Origin: Niallia taxi
GTDB taxonomy: Bacteria; Bacillota; Bacilli; Bacillales; Cytobacillaceae
Assembly: GCF_004005475.1 (NCBI RefSeq)
Contig: NZ_RZTZ01000004.1
Coordinates: 248,001-312,000, forward strand
Reading direction: 5' to 3'
DNA: 64,000 nt
Both the position numbers and the translations under genes were made by a program. Shown here piece after piece: positions 51,961 through 60,658 of the stretch (its first letter is position 1; the number at the start of each line of letters is the position of its first letter). The notes beneath the pieces are model-generated. The model ran no database searches. It was not told the DNA's origin and saw nothing but the letters and a program-made list of their open reading frames with translations.

Positions 51961-52877
51961 TGAAAGTTGGCGTAATTATGGGTGGATTATCCTCTGAAAG
52001 GCAAGTGTCCATTATGACAGGGAAGGAAATGATCGCTCATTTAGATACAACTAAGTACGAAATTATCCCCATTGAGCTTAACAGTAAACAAGAAGTTGTC
52101 GAAAAGGCAAAAAATCTTGATATTGCACTGCTTGCTCTGCATGGCAAGTTCGGGGAGGATGGCGTCATTCAAGGAGCACTTGAAACCCTCGGCATTCCTT
52201 ATACAGGAAGCAGTGTCCTTTCAAGCAGCTTATGCATGGATAAAAATCTCTCCAAAAAAATCATCCGTTATGAAGGTATGTTAACACCAAATTGGATTCA
52301 GCTTTCAAGCTTGGAGGAACTGCCTCTAAGTGAAATAGAAAAAATGGGTTATCCACTAGTTGTAAAGCCTAATACAGGTGGTTCGAGTGTAGGGGTGAAA
52401 ATTGTCTATGATCAAGAGACATTACTATCATCCATTTCAGAAGTATTTAAATGGGATAATGAGGTAGTGATTGAGCAGCATATTAAGGGGGAGGAAATTA
52501 CTTGTTCTGTCTTAAACGGAGAGCTGCTGCCGATTATTTCGATTCAACATAAAGGAGAGTTTTTTGATTATACTTCCAAATATGATGATGCAGCTACGAT
52601 TGAAGAGGTGATTCAGCTTCCCCCAGAAATAGAAAAACGCGTTTCTGCAGCTGCATTGACTTGCTATCATTCCTTGAAATGCAGTGTGTATGCGCGAATC
52701 GACATGATGCTTAAAGATGGTATCCCTTATATATTAGAAGTTAACACACTGCCAGGCATGACGAAAAACAGCCTGCTCCCAAAAAGTGCGCATGCCGCAG
52801 GAATTCCATATGGTAAGTTACTAGATTTAATCATTGATAATTCACTTAAGTTACGATCGAAAGAGTATTCGATATAA
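51957..52877 (+). CDS. ddl: D-alanine--D-alanine ligase
   Basis: 306 residues, ATP-grasp enzyme of the short DdlB type: N-terminal VIMGGLSSERQVSIMTG, LHGKFGEDGVIQGALETLGIPYTGS, the ATP-binding stretch VVKPNTGGSSVGV, and C-terminal metal-binding LEVNTLPGMT. It joins two D-Ala for the peptidoglycan stem peptide. Overlaps the MocR gene by ATGA, so synthesis is coupled. It may be a second Ddl alongside a housekeeping copy elsewhere. Confidence 0.93.
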   Translation: MMKVGVIMGGLSSERQVSIMTGKEMIAHLDTTKYEIIPIELNSKQEVVEKAKNLDIALLALHGKFGEDGVIQGALETLGIPYTGSSVLSSSLCMDKNLSKKIIRYEGMLTPNWIQLSSLEELPLSEIEKMGYPLVVKPNTGGSSVGVKIVYDQETLLSSISEVFKWDNEVVIEQHIKGEEITCSVLNGELLPIISIQHKGEFFDYTSKYDDAATIEEVIQLPPEIEKRVSAAALTCYHSLKCSVYARIDMMLKDGIPYILEVNTLPGMTKNSLLPKSAHAAGIPYGKLLDLIIDNSLKLRSKEYSI

Positions 52878-52940
52878 CAATAAACCACTACAAAGAATAA
52901 CTACTATGTAATAAAATCCAGTGAAAGGCAGGTGTTTTAC

Positions 52941-53828
52941 ATGGAAAGAGACAAACTGGGCTTTTTGCTGGGGTTAGTCGGTGTTATTTGTTTTAGTTTA
53001 ACACTCCCTGCGACAAGTATAGCAGTAGATTATTTCGGAACGACCGTTGTCGGGTTAGGAAGAACAGTTATTGCTGCTATTTTAGTAGCTATCATACTTA
53101 TAGTCCGTAAGGAAAAGCTCCCTTCTATCCGGCAATTTAAAAGTATTCTCGTCGTTGCACTCGGTGCTGTGTTAGGATTTCCGCTCCTCACATCATGGGC
53201 GATGGAATACTTACCTGTATCACACGGAGCTGTTGAGGTGGCACTCCTCCCTTTAGTAACCGCAGGGTTTGCCATGTTACGTGCAGGTGAACAGCCATCA
53301 CTTAAATACTGGCTTTCTAGTCTGATAGGGTCTTGTGCCGTTATCGTGTATGCCTTAATTCTAGGCTTCGGTCAATTACAATTCGCCGATTTAGCTTTAC
53401 TTGCCGCTGTGGTGCTGCTGGGGTTTAGTTATGCAGAAGGAGGAAGATTAGCGAAGGAATTAGGCAGCTGGCAAGTCATTGCCTGGGCCATTTTGATTGC
53501 TGCACCATTTTTCATTATTCCTGTCGGCTTAAATTTCACGCAAGATATGATACATGCACCAATGCAAGCTTGGATCAGCATAATTTATCTTGGTGTGGTC
53601 AGTCAGTTTCTTGCATATGTTGCCTGGTATAGCGGAATGAGCTTGGGCGGCATTGCCAGAGTCAGTCAAATACAATACTTACAGCCATTTCTTATGATTT
53701 TATTTGCTGCTATTTTTCTCAATGAAGCTATAAGTGTTATGACAATTGGTATTGCTATCATAGTTCTGCTTTCTGTTATTGTCGGTAAAAATACAAAGGT
53801 TACACGAAGCGACTCTTATAAAACATAA
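52941..53828 (+). CDS. EamA/DMT-family transporter
   Basis: 295 residues, 10 helices with the two-repeat EamA layout; first repeat ends PLLTSWAMEYLPVSHGAVEV, second ends in SMSLGGIARVSQIQYLQPFL. Exports metabolites or amino acids; substrate unknown. It starts 64 bases after ddl and could be the third gene of that operon, which would suggest a link with D-Ala or cell-wall precursors, but this is inference. ATG after AGGTG. Confidence 0.85.
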   Translation: MERDKLGFLLGLVGVICFSLTLPATSIAVDYFGTTVVGLGRTVIAAILVAIILIVRKEKLPSIRQFKSILVVALGAVLGFPLLTSWAMEYLPVSHGAVEVALLPLVTAGFAMLRAGEQPSLKYWLSSLIGSCAVIVYALILGFGQLQFADLALLAAVVLLGFSYAEGGRLAKELGSWQVIAWAILIAAPFFIIPVGLNFTQDMIHAPMQAWISIIYLGVVSQFLAYVAWYSGMSLGGIARVSQIQYLQPFLMILFAAIFLNEAISVMTIGIAIIVLLSVIVGKNTKVTRSDSYKT

Positions 53829-53865
53829 ACAAATGCTGGACTTCTAAAATAGGATTATTTTTGTC

Positions 53866-53889
53866 AGCCGCTAGTTGCGGCTTTTTTTG
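53866..53889 (+). terminator. intrinsic terminator
   Basis: AGCCGC/GCGGCT stem, 5-nt loop, T run; ends the MocR-ddl-EamA unit. Confidence 0.8.
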
Positions 53890-54191
53890 TGGAATAGGAA
53901 CCTACTACATTCGCTGAGATAATAAAAGAAAAAAATTTCAAGCTTCCTTAACATATGTGCTCATTTATTTAAAAGCTTGCCAAAAAAAGTTTAAATTTAT
54001 ATATTTACTACTTCTAAAGGCTTAGAAAAGAACAGGTCTTGTAGTCGATTACTTGTAAATGATTTACAGATACAATTAAAAGGAGAAGAATGCCAATTAA
54101 TGCGCAAAAGAATATTTATCACTGTACGCATAAATATCAGAAAATTTAGATATTTCAGGATGTCTTTTTCGCATAATATTAAGGGGGTAAT
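53890..54191. other. intergenic region before the serine hydrolase gene
   Basis: No supportable coding frame. AAGGGGG near its end is the ribosome site of the next gene. Confidence 0.4.
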
Positions 54192-56057
54192 ATGCAAAAA
54201 ATAGTTATTGTTTTTTTGCTCATAGTAATTGCATTATTTGTACCAAAGACACTTTATGCAAAGGAACTTACAACTCCGTCAGGAATTCCACTTACTGGAA
54301 TAGAGATTTTTGTTGATGACTATGTGAGTGACTATATTGGTAAAGAGACAGCTGGTGCAGGCATTATTATCGTAAAAAATAATGAAGTGATTTTTTCAAA
54401 AGGATATGGCTATGGAGATGTTGACAAGAAACAGAAAATAAATCCGAATACGTCCGTTTTTGAATGGGGTTCCATAAGTAAGTTGTTTGTTTGGGTATCA
54501 GTAATGCAATTAGAGGAACAAGGGAAAATCAAGTTGGATGAAGATATAAGCAATTACTTGCCTAAAGGATTTCTCCAAAATTTAAAATATGAGGATCCAA
54601 TAACAATGCTGAATTTAATGAACCATACAGCGGGTTTTGAGGAAAGGATATTTGACTTAGGATATGCCACAGATGACCATATGAAAACATTAGAAGAAGG
54701 ATTAAAAATGCATGAGCCGAACCAAATTTATCGTCCTGGGGAAGTTGTGGCGTACTCCAATTATTCTACCAGCTTGGCAGCTTATATTGTTCAATTAATT
54801 ACGGAACAAGAATTTAGTGATTATGTGGAAGAACATATTTTTCAAAAGTTGGGGATTTCAGAATCGACGTTCTATTTAGGTGTAAAAGAGCCGTTAACAA
54901 AGGATAAAGTGAATGGTTATGAACTGCTTGGAAAAGGGGATTTTAAACCATCAACACCTTTTTATATGTCTATGTACCCGAGCGGAGGAATAAATGGAAC
55001 AGCACAGGATTTAGCAGAATTTGCACGTGCGTTGATGCCGCAGGTTAAGAATTCCGTTTTATTTAAGAACGAAAATACGTTAAGTAACATGCTTGCACAA
55101 AGTTATACTGTTAATAGAAATGTTCCTGGTATTGCTCACGGTTTTTGGGAATATCATGGTAAGTCAAAAGGATTTACACATGGAGGTAATACGGCATCAT
55201 TTTCCAGTAATTTTCATATAGTCCCGGAAGAAAGCTTTGCTGTTATTGTGTTAACGAATCAAGCAGGAGAGGTTGATCTAACATATGGGCTTACGAAAGA
55301 ATTAGTTGGAGAGAGAGAAATAAATGACGTCAAAATAACAGACTTGCCAGATTCGAAAATAACAGAAGGAAAATATATTACTGCAAGACAAATGGAAAGT
55401 GGCTTCTTAAATGTGTATTACAAGCTAATGCCACTTGTAGTGAAATCAATGAATGAGACTGATATAGAGGTTAGTTTGGCAGGGCAAACAGCTATTTACA
55501 CGCAAATATATCCAAATGTTTATAAAATGAACAAGGGTCATTCCATGTTTATTCCGACCAATGTGCTTTATTTCTCATTCGAAGATGGTTCAGTTAATCA
55601 AATTCATACATCGATTTCTGATTATCTGCCAATGAAGAATAACACTTATTGGCTAGCATTCAGCGCTATTCTATTCGCATATTGCGTCCTTTTCTTTATC
55701 ATCTCTCCTTTTGTTTTAATAATAACAAGTGTATTAAATAAGAAGCGAAAACAGTTGATTTTAAAACTTAGAAAATGGATATATTTATTAAACATTGTTG
55801 GCACAGCATTCATAGTAAACATAATGGTATTAATAATAAGGATGCTAAGTAATAGTGATAGGGGTTATGCTGAAGTACTTCCACAAATAATGATAAATTA
55901 TATTTTAACCGTTATTGCTGTTATAACTATTGGTTTCATATTATTTAAGTGGAACACGGTTGAATTAACAAAATTACAGAAGTGCTTTTATGTATTAACA
56001 ATATTTTCGATTAGCATGCTGATTTTTTTACTATTAGCATGGCAGTTTTATAGTTAA
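54192..56057 (+). CDS. serine hydrolase (class C beta-lactamase/PBP4* fold) with membrane tail
   Basis: 621 residues: signal peptide (1-24, ending LYA), beta-lactamase-fold domain (about 35-390) with SxxK Ser94-Ile-Ser-Lys97, YSN (188-190) and HGG (330-332), then a beta-rich linker and a C-terminal region of four hydrophobic helices (about 490-620). The catalytic set is complete. Bacillus relatives (PbpE-, YbbE-like) act on peptidoglycan or D-amino-acyl esters rather than conferring beta-lactam resistance. The membrane tail is an added feature. AAGGGGGT precedes the ATG. Confidence 0.88.
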   Translation: MQKIVIVFLLIVIALFVPKTLYAKELTTPSGIPLTGIEIFVDDYVSDYIGKETAGAGIIIVKNNEVIFSKGYGYGDVDKKQKINPNTSVFEWGSISKLFVWVSVMQLEEQGKIKLDEDISNYLPKGFLQNLKYEDPITMLNLMNHTAGFEERIFDLGYATDDHMKTLEEGLKMHEPNQIYRPGEVVAYSNYSTSLAAYIVQLITEQEFSDYVEEHIFQKLGISESTFYLGVKEPLTKDKVNGYELLGKGDFKPSTPFYMSMYPSGGINGTAQDLAEFARALMPQVKNSVLFKNENTLSNMLAQSYTVNRNVPGIAHGFWEYHGKSKGFTHGGNTASFSSNFHIVPEESFAVIVLTNQAGEVDLTYGLTKELVGEREINDVKITDLPDSKITEGKYITARQMESGFLNVYYKLMPLVVKSMNETDIEVSLAGQTAIYTQIYPNVYKMNKGHSMFIPTNVLYFSFEDGSVNQIHTSISDYLPMKNNTYWLAFSAILFAYCVLFFIISPFVLIITSVLNKKRKQLILKLRKWIYLLNIVGTAFIVNIMVLIIRMLSNSDRGYAEVLPQIMINYILTVIAVITIGFILFKWNTVELTKLQKCFYVLTIFSISMLIFLLLAWQFYS

Positions 56058-56119
56058 CTAAATTTATTTATTATCTTAATCTTAATACAAAAAAAGTTGT
56101 AATTAGAGGTATGTACGGT

Positions 56120-56145
56120 GGATGTCTAAAAGGCATCCTTTTTTA
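56120..56145 (+). terminator. intrinsic terminator
   Basis: GGATGTC/GGCATCC stem with one mismatch, loop TAAAA, six T residues. Confidence 0.7.
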
Positions 56146-56244
56146 TAGCGGAATTTTAAGGTCTATTGCATCGCTATACGGTAAGTTTTCATTTAACCGT
56201 CAAAGAGACAGTCACCGTTAAGCAATGCAATAAAAATGGAGCCT

Positions 56245-56466
56245 TTAATTACTTACATTATTTATGTAAAAGAAGTGCATGAAGCGATCATCTGAAAATA
56301 TATCAAAGTTCTGTAATACACACATGATAATGAGGGCAACAGGGACAGATGATATAGCTACAAAAGAAGAAATAATTTTAACAAAAAAACTGTCAGTCTT
56401 AAAAAACATATAAGCTAATGGTAAAAAATAAATGAGGCATAGTCCAAAGATAATAAGTAAAACCAT
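56245..56466 (-). CDS. small membrane protein with two helices
   Basis: 73 residues: MVLLIIFGLCLIYFLPLAYM and a second helix (IISSFVAISSVPVALIIMCV) joined by a short charged turn (KTDSF). AGGAAGGA lies eight bases before the ATG. No family recognised. It lies between the serine hydrolase and LysE genes, on the minus strand. Confidence 0.65.
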   Translation of the reverse strand: MVLLIIFGLCLIYFLPLAYMFFKTDSFFVKIISSFVAISSVPVALIIMCVLQNFDIFSDDRFMHFFYINNVSN

Positions 56467-56553
56467 GTCTTTACATCCTTCCTTATATTGGAACTTAATT
56501 TATCATAACAAAGTTAATGTCAAGTGTAAAGAATTTCTATGTAGTGTGTGTAT

Positions 56554-56582
56554 TAAAAAAACCGTCCAGATTCTCTGAACGG
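56554..56582 (-). terminator. intrinsic terminator of the LysE/RhtB gene
   Basis: CCGTCCAGA/TCTGAACGG stem (one mismatch), 3-nt loop; read on the minus strand it is followed by seven T residues. Confidence 0.75.
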
Positions 56583-56600
56583 AAATAATAAACATAAGGT

Positions 56601-57230
56601 TTAAATTCCTGTTTTAACTCCAAAAGCAACTAACATAATTCCCGTTGATTTCTGGAAGATTTTTTGGAATTTAGAATTATTCAACCATTTTTTTGCATAA
56701 TCAATAAGCTGAACAAGAAATAAGAACCATACAACAGCAAGTGATGTCAGGATAAGAGCTAGAATAATCAGCTGCTCGTTCACATTTTCCTTCAGATTGA
56801 TAAATTGCGGCATGATTGTTATGTAAACTAAAACAGTCTTTGGATTAAGAACATTGCTCAGTAACGCCTGCATAAAAGCCTCTTTATTATGACGCTTTGA
56901 GGACTTTATTGGTGCATTTGCTTGTGCTTGAATTTCCTTTAAAGAGAAGACGCTTTTAGTAAAGAAGCTTTTAATTCCTAAGTAAATTAAGTAAGCAGCC
57001 CCTAAATATTTAATGGTACTGAAAAGAATCACAGATTTTGCAATAACAACCGCTAACCCAAGAATTGCAATAAGTGTCCAAAAGCATAATCCAGTTGCCA
57101 TCCCCAGAACAGTGAAGCGTCCTGCCTTCGCACCATAACCTAGCGTGTTTTTTACAAGCAGCATTGTATCGGCTCCCGGTATAATAACCATCATCGCAGC
57201 AATTGATACATATGTTAATAAGCTATCCAT
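56601..57230 (-). CDS. LysE/RhtB-family amino-acid exporter
   Basis: 209 residues, six helices, with the RhtB N-terminus IPGADTMLLVKNTLGYGAKAG, LGAAYLIYLGIKSF and SNVLNPKTVLVYITIMPQFI, all family hallmarks. Exports amino acids or their analogues. It is transcribed away from a TrmB-type regulator across a 139-bp region with paired inverted repeats, so that regulator probably controls it. AAAGGGGG precedes the ATG. Confidence 0.9.
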   Translation of the reverse strand: MDSLLTYVSIAAMMVIIPGADTMLLVKNTLGYGAKAGRFTVLGMATGLCFWTLIAILGLAVVIAKSVILFSTIKYLGAAYLIYLGIKSFFTKSVFSLKEIQAQANAPIKSSKRHNKEAFMQALLSNVLNPKTVLVYITIMPQFINLKENVNEQLIILALILTSLAVVWFLFLVQLIDYAKKWLNNSKFQKIFQKSTGIMLVAFGVKTGI

Positions 57231-57254
57231 GTTACATTTCCCCCTTTTTTTTGA

Positions 57255-57275
57255 TAGTGACTACTTAGGTAACTA
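57255..57275 (+). promoter_or_regulatory. operator half of an inverted pair (left)
   Basis: TAGTGACTACTTAGGTAACTA. Its reverse complement recurs at 57334-57354 with 15 of 21 bases kept. Located near the LysE gene start. Confidence 0.55.
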
Positions 57276-57333
57276 CTTTTTAATGAGTATAGCAGATTGA
57301 TTTGGAAATAATCAACAGATTTTGTTAAAATAT

Positions 57334-57354
57334 TAGTTACAAACATAGCGACTA
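57334..57354 (-). promoter_or_regulatory. operator half of an inverted pair (right)
   Basis: On the minus strand TAGTCGCTATGTTTGTAACTA, the partner of the left site; 16 bases before the regulator start codon. The pair is symmetrical around the middle of the divergent region. Confidence 0.55.
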
Positions 57355-57369
57355 TTGGATGGAGGCTTT

Positions 57370-58197
57370 ATGAAAGAAAACATTCTCGAAACATTAAAAA
57401 ATCTTCATTTTACAGAGTATGAAGCAAAAGCATATCTCACACTTTTACAGGATTCACCATTAACAGGCTATGCTGTCGCAAAAAATTCCGGTGTCCCGCG
57501 TTCGCGCATATATGAAGTACTGGACAACCTTACAAGCAGAGGCGATATTTTAGTTAGTCTAGGTAATACCCCGCAGTACACACCAGTGCCTGCGAAGGAG
57601 CTAATTAAAAACCGCAGACAAAAAGCGGAAGAGAATTTTGAGCTTGCCGAAAATTCATTAGCTCAGTTTGAGAACTCCGCAAATGACCGTGAGAATATTT
57701 GGAACATTATGGGTCGAAGTGAAATACTCGATAAGGTAAAAGCATGTATTTCATCTTCTTCCACACGAATTTTACTTGAGGTTTGGCAAGAGGAATACGA
57801 GGTGCTGGAGGCTGAACTAAAACAAGCAGCCGCAAGAGGGGTCAATGTAACGATTATTGCGTACGGGGAAATTGTTTCTGATTTCGCTAACGTATATCTG
57901 CATTATATGGGTGATGCCATTACAGATGAGTATGGCGGAAGATGGATTGTAATCAGTGGCGATGACTCGGAAGTAGTTGCAGGAATTGTCTCACTTGGTG
58001 ATGATAGCCGTGCAGCATGGACAATGCATGTTGGATTAGTGATGCCAATAACAGAAGTGATAATCCACGATTTATATCTTATGGAAATTATGGCGAAGCA
58101 CAGAGAACTATTAGAGGAAAGCTTCGGAAAAAATCTCATTCAGCTGCGCCGCAAATTTTCCATCCATCCAGACTTTAAGAAGCATTATGTGGACTAG
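57370..58197 (+). CDS. TrmB-family transcriptional regulator
   Basis: 275 residues: N-terminal TrmB winged helix (LKNLHFTEYEAKAYLTLLQD, SGVPRSRIYEVLDNL, RGDILVSLGNTPQYTPV), then a coiled-coil and a C-terminal ligand domain of the PLD-like TrmB type (STRILLEVWQEEYEVLEAEL). Bacterial members regulate sugar or amino-acid transport genes. ATG six bases after ATGGAGG. Divergent from the LysE gene with shared inverted repeats. Confidence 0.85.
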   Translation: MKENILETLKNLHFTEYEAKAYLTLLQDSPLTGYAVAKNSGVPRSRIYEVLDNLTSRGDILVSLGNTPQYTPVPAKELIKNRRQKAEENFELAENSLAQFENSANDRENIWNIMGRSEILDKVKACISSSSTRILLEVWQEEYEVLEAELKQAAARGVNVTIIAYGEIVSDFANVYLHYMGDAITDEYGGRWIVISGDDSEVVAGIVSLGDDSRAAWTMHVGLVMPITEVIIHDLYLMEIMAKHRELLEESFGKNLIQLRRKFSIHPDFKKHYVD

Positions 58198-58245
58198 CAT
58201 ATTTGATTTTTTTTGTGAAATAAAAAAAAGTGATGTGATAGTTTT

Positions 58246-58647
58246 ATGAAATATCCTCAAAAAGAATTTAATAGTGATTTGAGGAAGCTAATAAAAAATA
58301 AAGAAAAAGTCTTAACTATTTTTATGAAAGAATACTTAAAGAAAAAGAAGCCTATTTTAATGGAGGTTGGACTATTACTTGAAGCTGAATTTGTAATCGA
58401 AGGAAATGATCCATTTATCCCCGGATACAATTCCTCCATTTCAATTGGCATAAATGAAAGCGAAGGGGAACCTCTAGATATACATATCATTTACATCTGG
58501 GAATGTAATTGTAGGTTTTTGGGTGTACCAATAGGACGAAGGATACCAGGCAGTAAGATCACAGGAGAACTAATTGATGAAGCTGTAGAAGAAATCGAAC
58601 AAGAATTGACATTATTTCTTGAGGAATTGGTGAGTGATTGTCTATAA
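58246..58647 (+). CDS. hypothetical cytoplasmic protein
   Basis: 133 residues: a basic helical N-terminus (LRKLIKNKEKVLTIFMKEYL), a beta-rich middle (SSISIGINESEGEPLDIHII, YIWECNCRFLGVPIGRR) and an acidic C-terminal helix. Family not recognised, though IWECNCRFLGVPIGRRIPG looks conserved. The ribosome site is weak. It may be co-transcribed with the regulator 48 bases upstream. Confidence 0.6.
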   Translation: MKYPQKEFNSDLRKLIKNKEKVLTIFMKEYLKKKKPILMEVGLLLEAEFVIEGNDPFIPGYNSSISIGINESEGEPLDIHIIYIWECNCRFLGVPIGRRIPGSKITGELIDEAVEEIEQELTLFLEELVSDCL

Positions 58648-58731
58648 TATTGCAGTTAGAAATTTGGTTAAATGTTTAATTTTAATAAGCCGTATACGGG
58701 TATCTTGCTTTATTTTTTAGTATGCTAAGAA

Positions 58732-59174
58732 GTGAGAAAAATTCCTGTATATTATTTCGGACTTTGTGTTAACTTCTTGCTGGTAATTTTTGCGGTTTAT
58801 TCCTTTATTCAAATGTATCGAAAAAAGGCCTATCCTTTTATAAAGATAGGAAAAGCCAGTGGAGCTATTGTTTTAGGTGCTTTAATCTTAATAGTGTTTT
58901 GCCAAGTTTAAAATACATGCTGTTAAAAGAATATGATGTCGTTAAGGGAAAGTGTGTAATTGAAATAGATTCCGCTGGGAGGTCTACTATGGCGGACTTT
59001 ATCATGCAAGATTCAAACGACATTTATTCATTTAAAGAAATTCCACAGCTTGACGCCTATGGTAGAAAATTACCATATTATTGTGCAGTAACAGTTACAA
59101 AGGATTATATGTGAGAAATAAGCTATGCAATTTATGATATCGATACAAAAGAACTTATTGTGACAAGTAAATGA
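58732..59174 (+). pseudogene. membrane/secreted protein gene with a frameshift and an in-frame stop
   Basis: A GTG frame encodes a two-helix N-terminus (MRKIPVYYFGLCVNFLLVIF, then GAIVLGALILIVF) and stops at 58909. A shifted frame takes over exactly there with LKYMLLKEYDVVKGKCVIEI and runs to TGA at 59112, after which the same frame continues EISYAIYDIDTKELIVTSK to a final stop. Joined, the parts make one plausible protein of about 145 residues (anchor plus beta-rich outer domain). Two lesions argue for a true pseudogene rather than one sequencing slip. Family not recognised. Confidence 0.65.
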
Positions 59175-59225
59175 AGAGGGGCCAACCATCTTATATACGT
59201 CTAAATTGAATTTTGTTTTAAACTA

Positions 59226-60101
59226 TTAGAGATATGGAATTTTTTTAGGCGTATATGTAATAACATCAGATGAATAAATCTCAACTTTTACATGGTTATT
59301 AACTGCTTTTGCAAGGATGAGGATAGGCTGATTATAATCATTTTTAAAGACAAAATCTGGCCCATCCCAGCTTACAGTTGCATCCCTGTTAACTGGAACG
59401 TATGCAACCCCTTTACTATGTGTAAAGCGCTTTACTATATTTAAACCTGCACTATCGACAGCATTAAAAAGCGTAGAAGAAACTTGGCATATTCCTCCGC
59501 CAAATTCTTCAGAATATTCCCCGTTAACAATTGCAGTTGAAGGCATATACCCTCTATCAACCGTTCTTTCTCCAACTACCTTATTAAAGGAGAACACCTC
59601 TCCTGGAAATAGAACATAATTATTGATTGCCTTTGCTGAGAGGTCAATATTATTTTTTCTTTCTTTATTGTAAGGATTATAAAATGTTATATATTCCCCA
59701 ATTTTTTCCCCTTTAATGTTGCCAAGTAACTCACTATCGACCCGAGGATAATTAGCGACTATCGGCAGCTCTATAGTCGATGTGCCTTTATTAAAAAAAT
59801 AGGAAAGCATTTCCTCCGTGAAAACTCTTCTGTTTAAGCGATAGCCAACTTGTTCTGATGTAATATTTCCGTATGCGTCTAAAGAAGCATTTTTCGGTTT
59901 TTTGCTTACTTGCTCATCTATTTCGTCCATAAAGTCCTTCACTTTTTTCATGTCTATAAAAGGCAGTATAGGGAACTGCATGGAAAAGTTAGACCGATTT
60001 ACAACATACATTTCATCGCCCTTGTTCGTAATAATTAAGTTATCTTGTACATTTTCCTGCTGCGTATAAATTAAAAGTGCAAGCATCCAACTAAGTAACA
60101 T
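59226..60101 (-). CDS. VanW-family protein
   Basis: 291 residues: N-terminal hydrophobic segment (MLLSWMLALLIYTQ, probably signal or anchor), a peptidoglycan-binding-4-like middle, and a VanW domain with the hallmark LFPGEVFSFNKVVGERTVDR, GYMPSTAIVNGEYSEEFGGG, GICQVSSTLFNAV. VanW accompanies some vancomycin-resistance clusters and occurs widely as a cell-envelope protein of unknown activity; no van genes lie here. The ATG is seven bases after GGGAGGG; a TTG two codons earlier abuts that site. Confidence 0.88.
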   Translation of the reverse strand: MLLSWMLALLIYTQQENVQDNLIITNKGDEMYVVNRSNFSMQFPILPFIDMKKVKDFMDEIDEQVSKKPKNASLDAYGNITSEQVGYRLNRRVFTEEMLSYFFNKGTSTIELPIVANYPRVDSELLGNIKGEKIGEYITFYNPYNKERKNNIDLSAKAINNYVLFPGEVFSFNKVVGERTVDRGYMPSTAIVNGEYSEEFGGGICQVSSTLFNAVDSAGLNIVKRFTHSKGVAYVPVNRDATVSWDGPDFVFKNDYNQPILILAKAVNNHVKVEIYSSDVITYTPKKIPYL

Positions 60102-60114
60102 TTGCAAACCCTCC

Positions 60115-60137
60115 CTATTATCAGTGTGAGATAATAG
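60115..60137. promoter_or_regulatory. dyad overlapping the vanW ribosome-site region
   Basis: Perfect 8-bp inverted repeat CTATTATC/GATAATAG separated by 7 bases, starting directly upstream of the ribosome site. Could be an operator or an RNA hairpin in the vanW leader. Confidence 0.4.
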
Positions 60138-60341
60138 CCTGGTTTTTATGTAACGTCTTTATAAATTACCTAAAATGATGGTTTACAAATAGGATAGAAA
60201 ACTGCTCTTTTTACTAAGTGCTAATGAGGAATTAACAGCGAATTAGCCATTTTCACTTTAACAAATTTCTTCCTTTTATCATATATTTATTAGGATCTAA
60301 CCGCATCTGAACTTATTAAATGGAAGAAGGATGAAGTAAAG

Positions 60342-60551
60342 ATGAACTATTACAGCAGAAGTCCTGTATTTATTGCTCCCCATGTGCATGTTGGCCCAGT
60401 TGGACCCATTGGGGTTAGTGGCATTGGACCTCATATTCACGTTGGACCAGTCACGCCTATTGGGCAATTTTCTAATTTTTTATGGGGATTCCATCCATAT
60501 GGATTTGGGCATTCTACTCCAGCTTTATTTATGGGAGGACCATTTTTCTAG
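60342..60551 (+). CDS. small His/Gly/Pro-rich tandem-repeat protein
   Basis: 69 residues with two copies of a 12-residue motif, PHVHVGPVGPIG (13-24) and PHIHVGPVTPIG (30-41), then an aromatic/Gly tail (FLWGFHPYGFGHSTP). The HxH pairs could bind metal; the composition suggests a structural spore-coat or exosporium protein. AAGGATGAAG lies before the ATG. No family recognised. Neighbours are also small unknown proteins. Confidence 0.65.
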   Translation: MNYYSRSPVFIAPHVHVGPVGPIGVSGIGPHIHVGPVTPIGQFSNFLWGFHPYGFGHSTPALFMGGPFF

Positions 60552-60658
60552 GGAGCATATTTTTAACAATGAATACAGGTAATGGCCAGACAGAAACGGA
60601 ACCATTTTTTGTTCTAGGCATATAACTAATATATGTCGATTCATAGGTGCTGAGTATC

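Noticed and set aside
59226-60101. VanW as sign of a vancomycin-resistance cluster
   Set aside because: No vanR/S/H/A/X genes are present; the Ddl at 51957 is in a DdlR-type operon and there is no dehydrogenase or dipeptidase partner.
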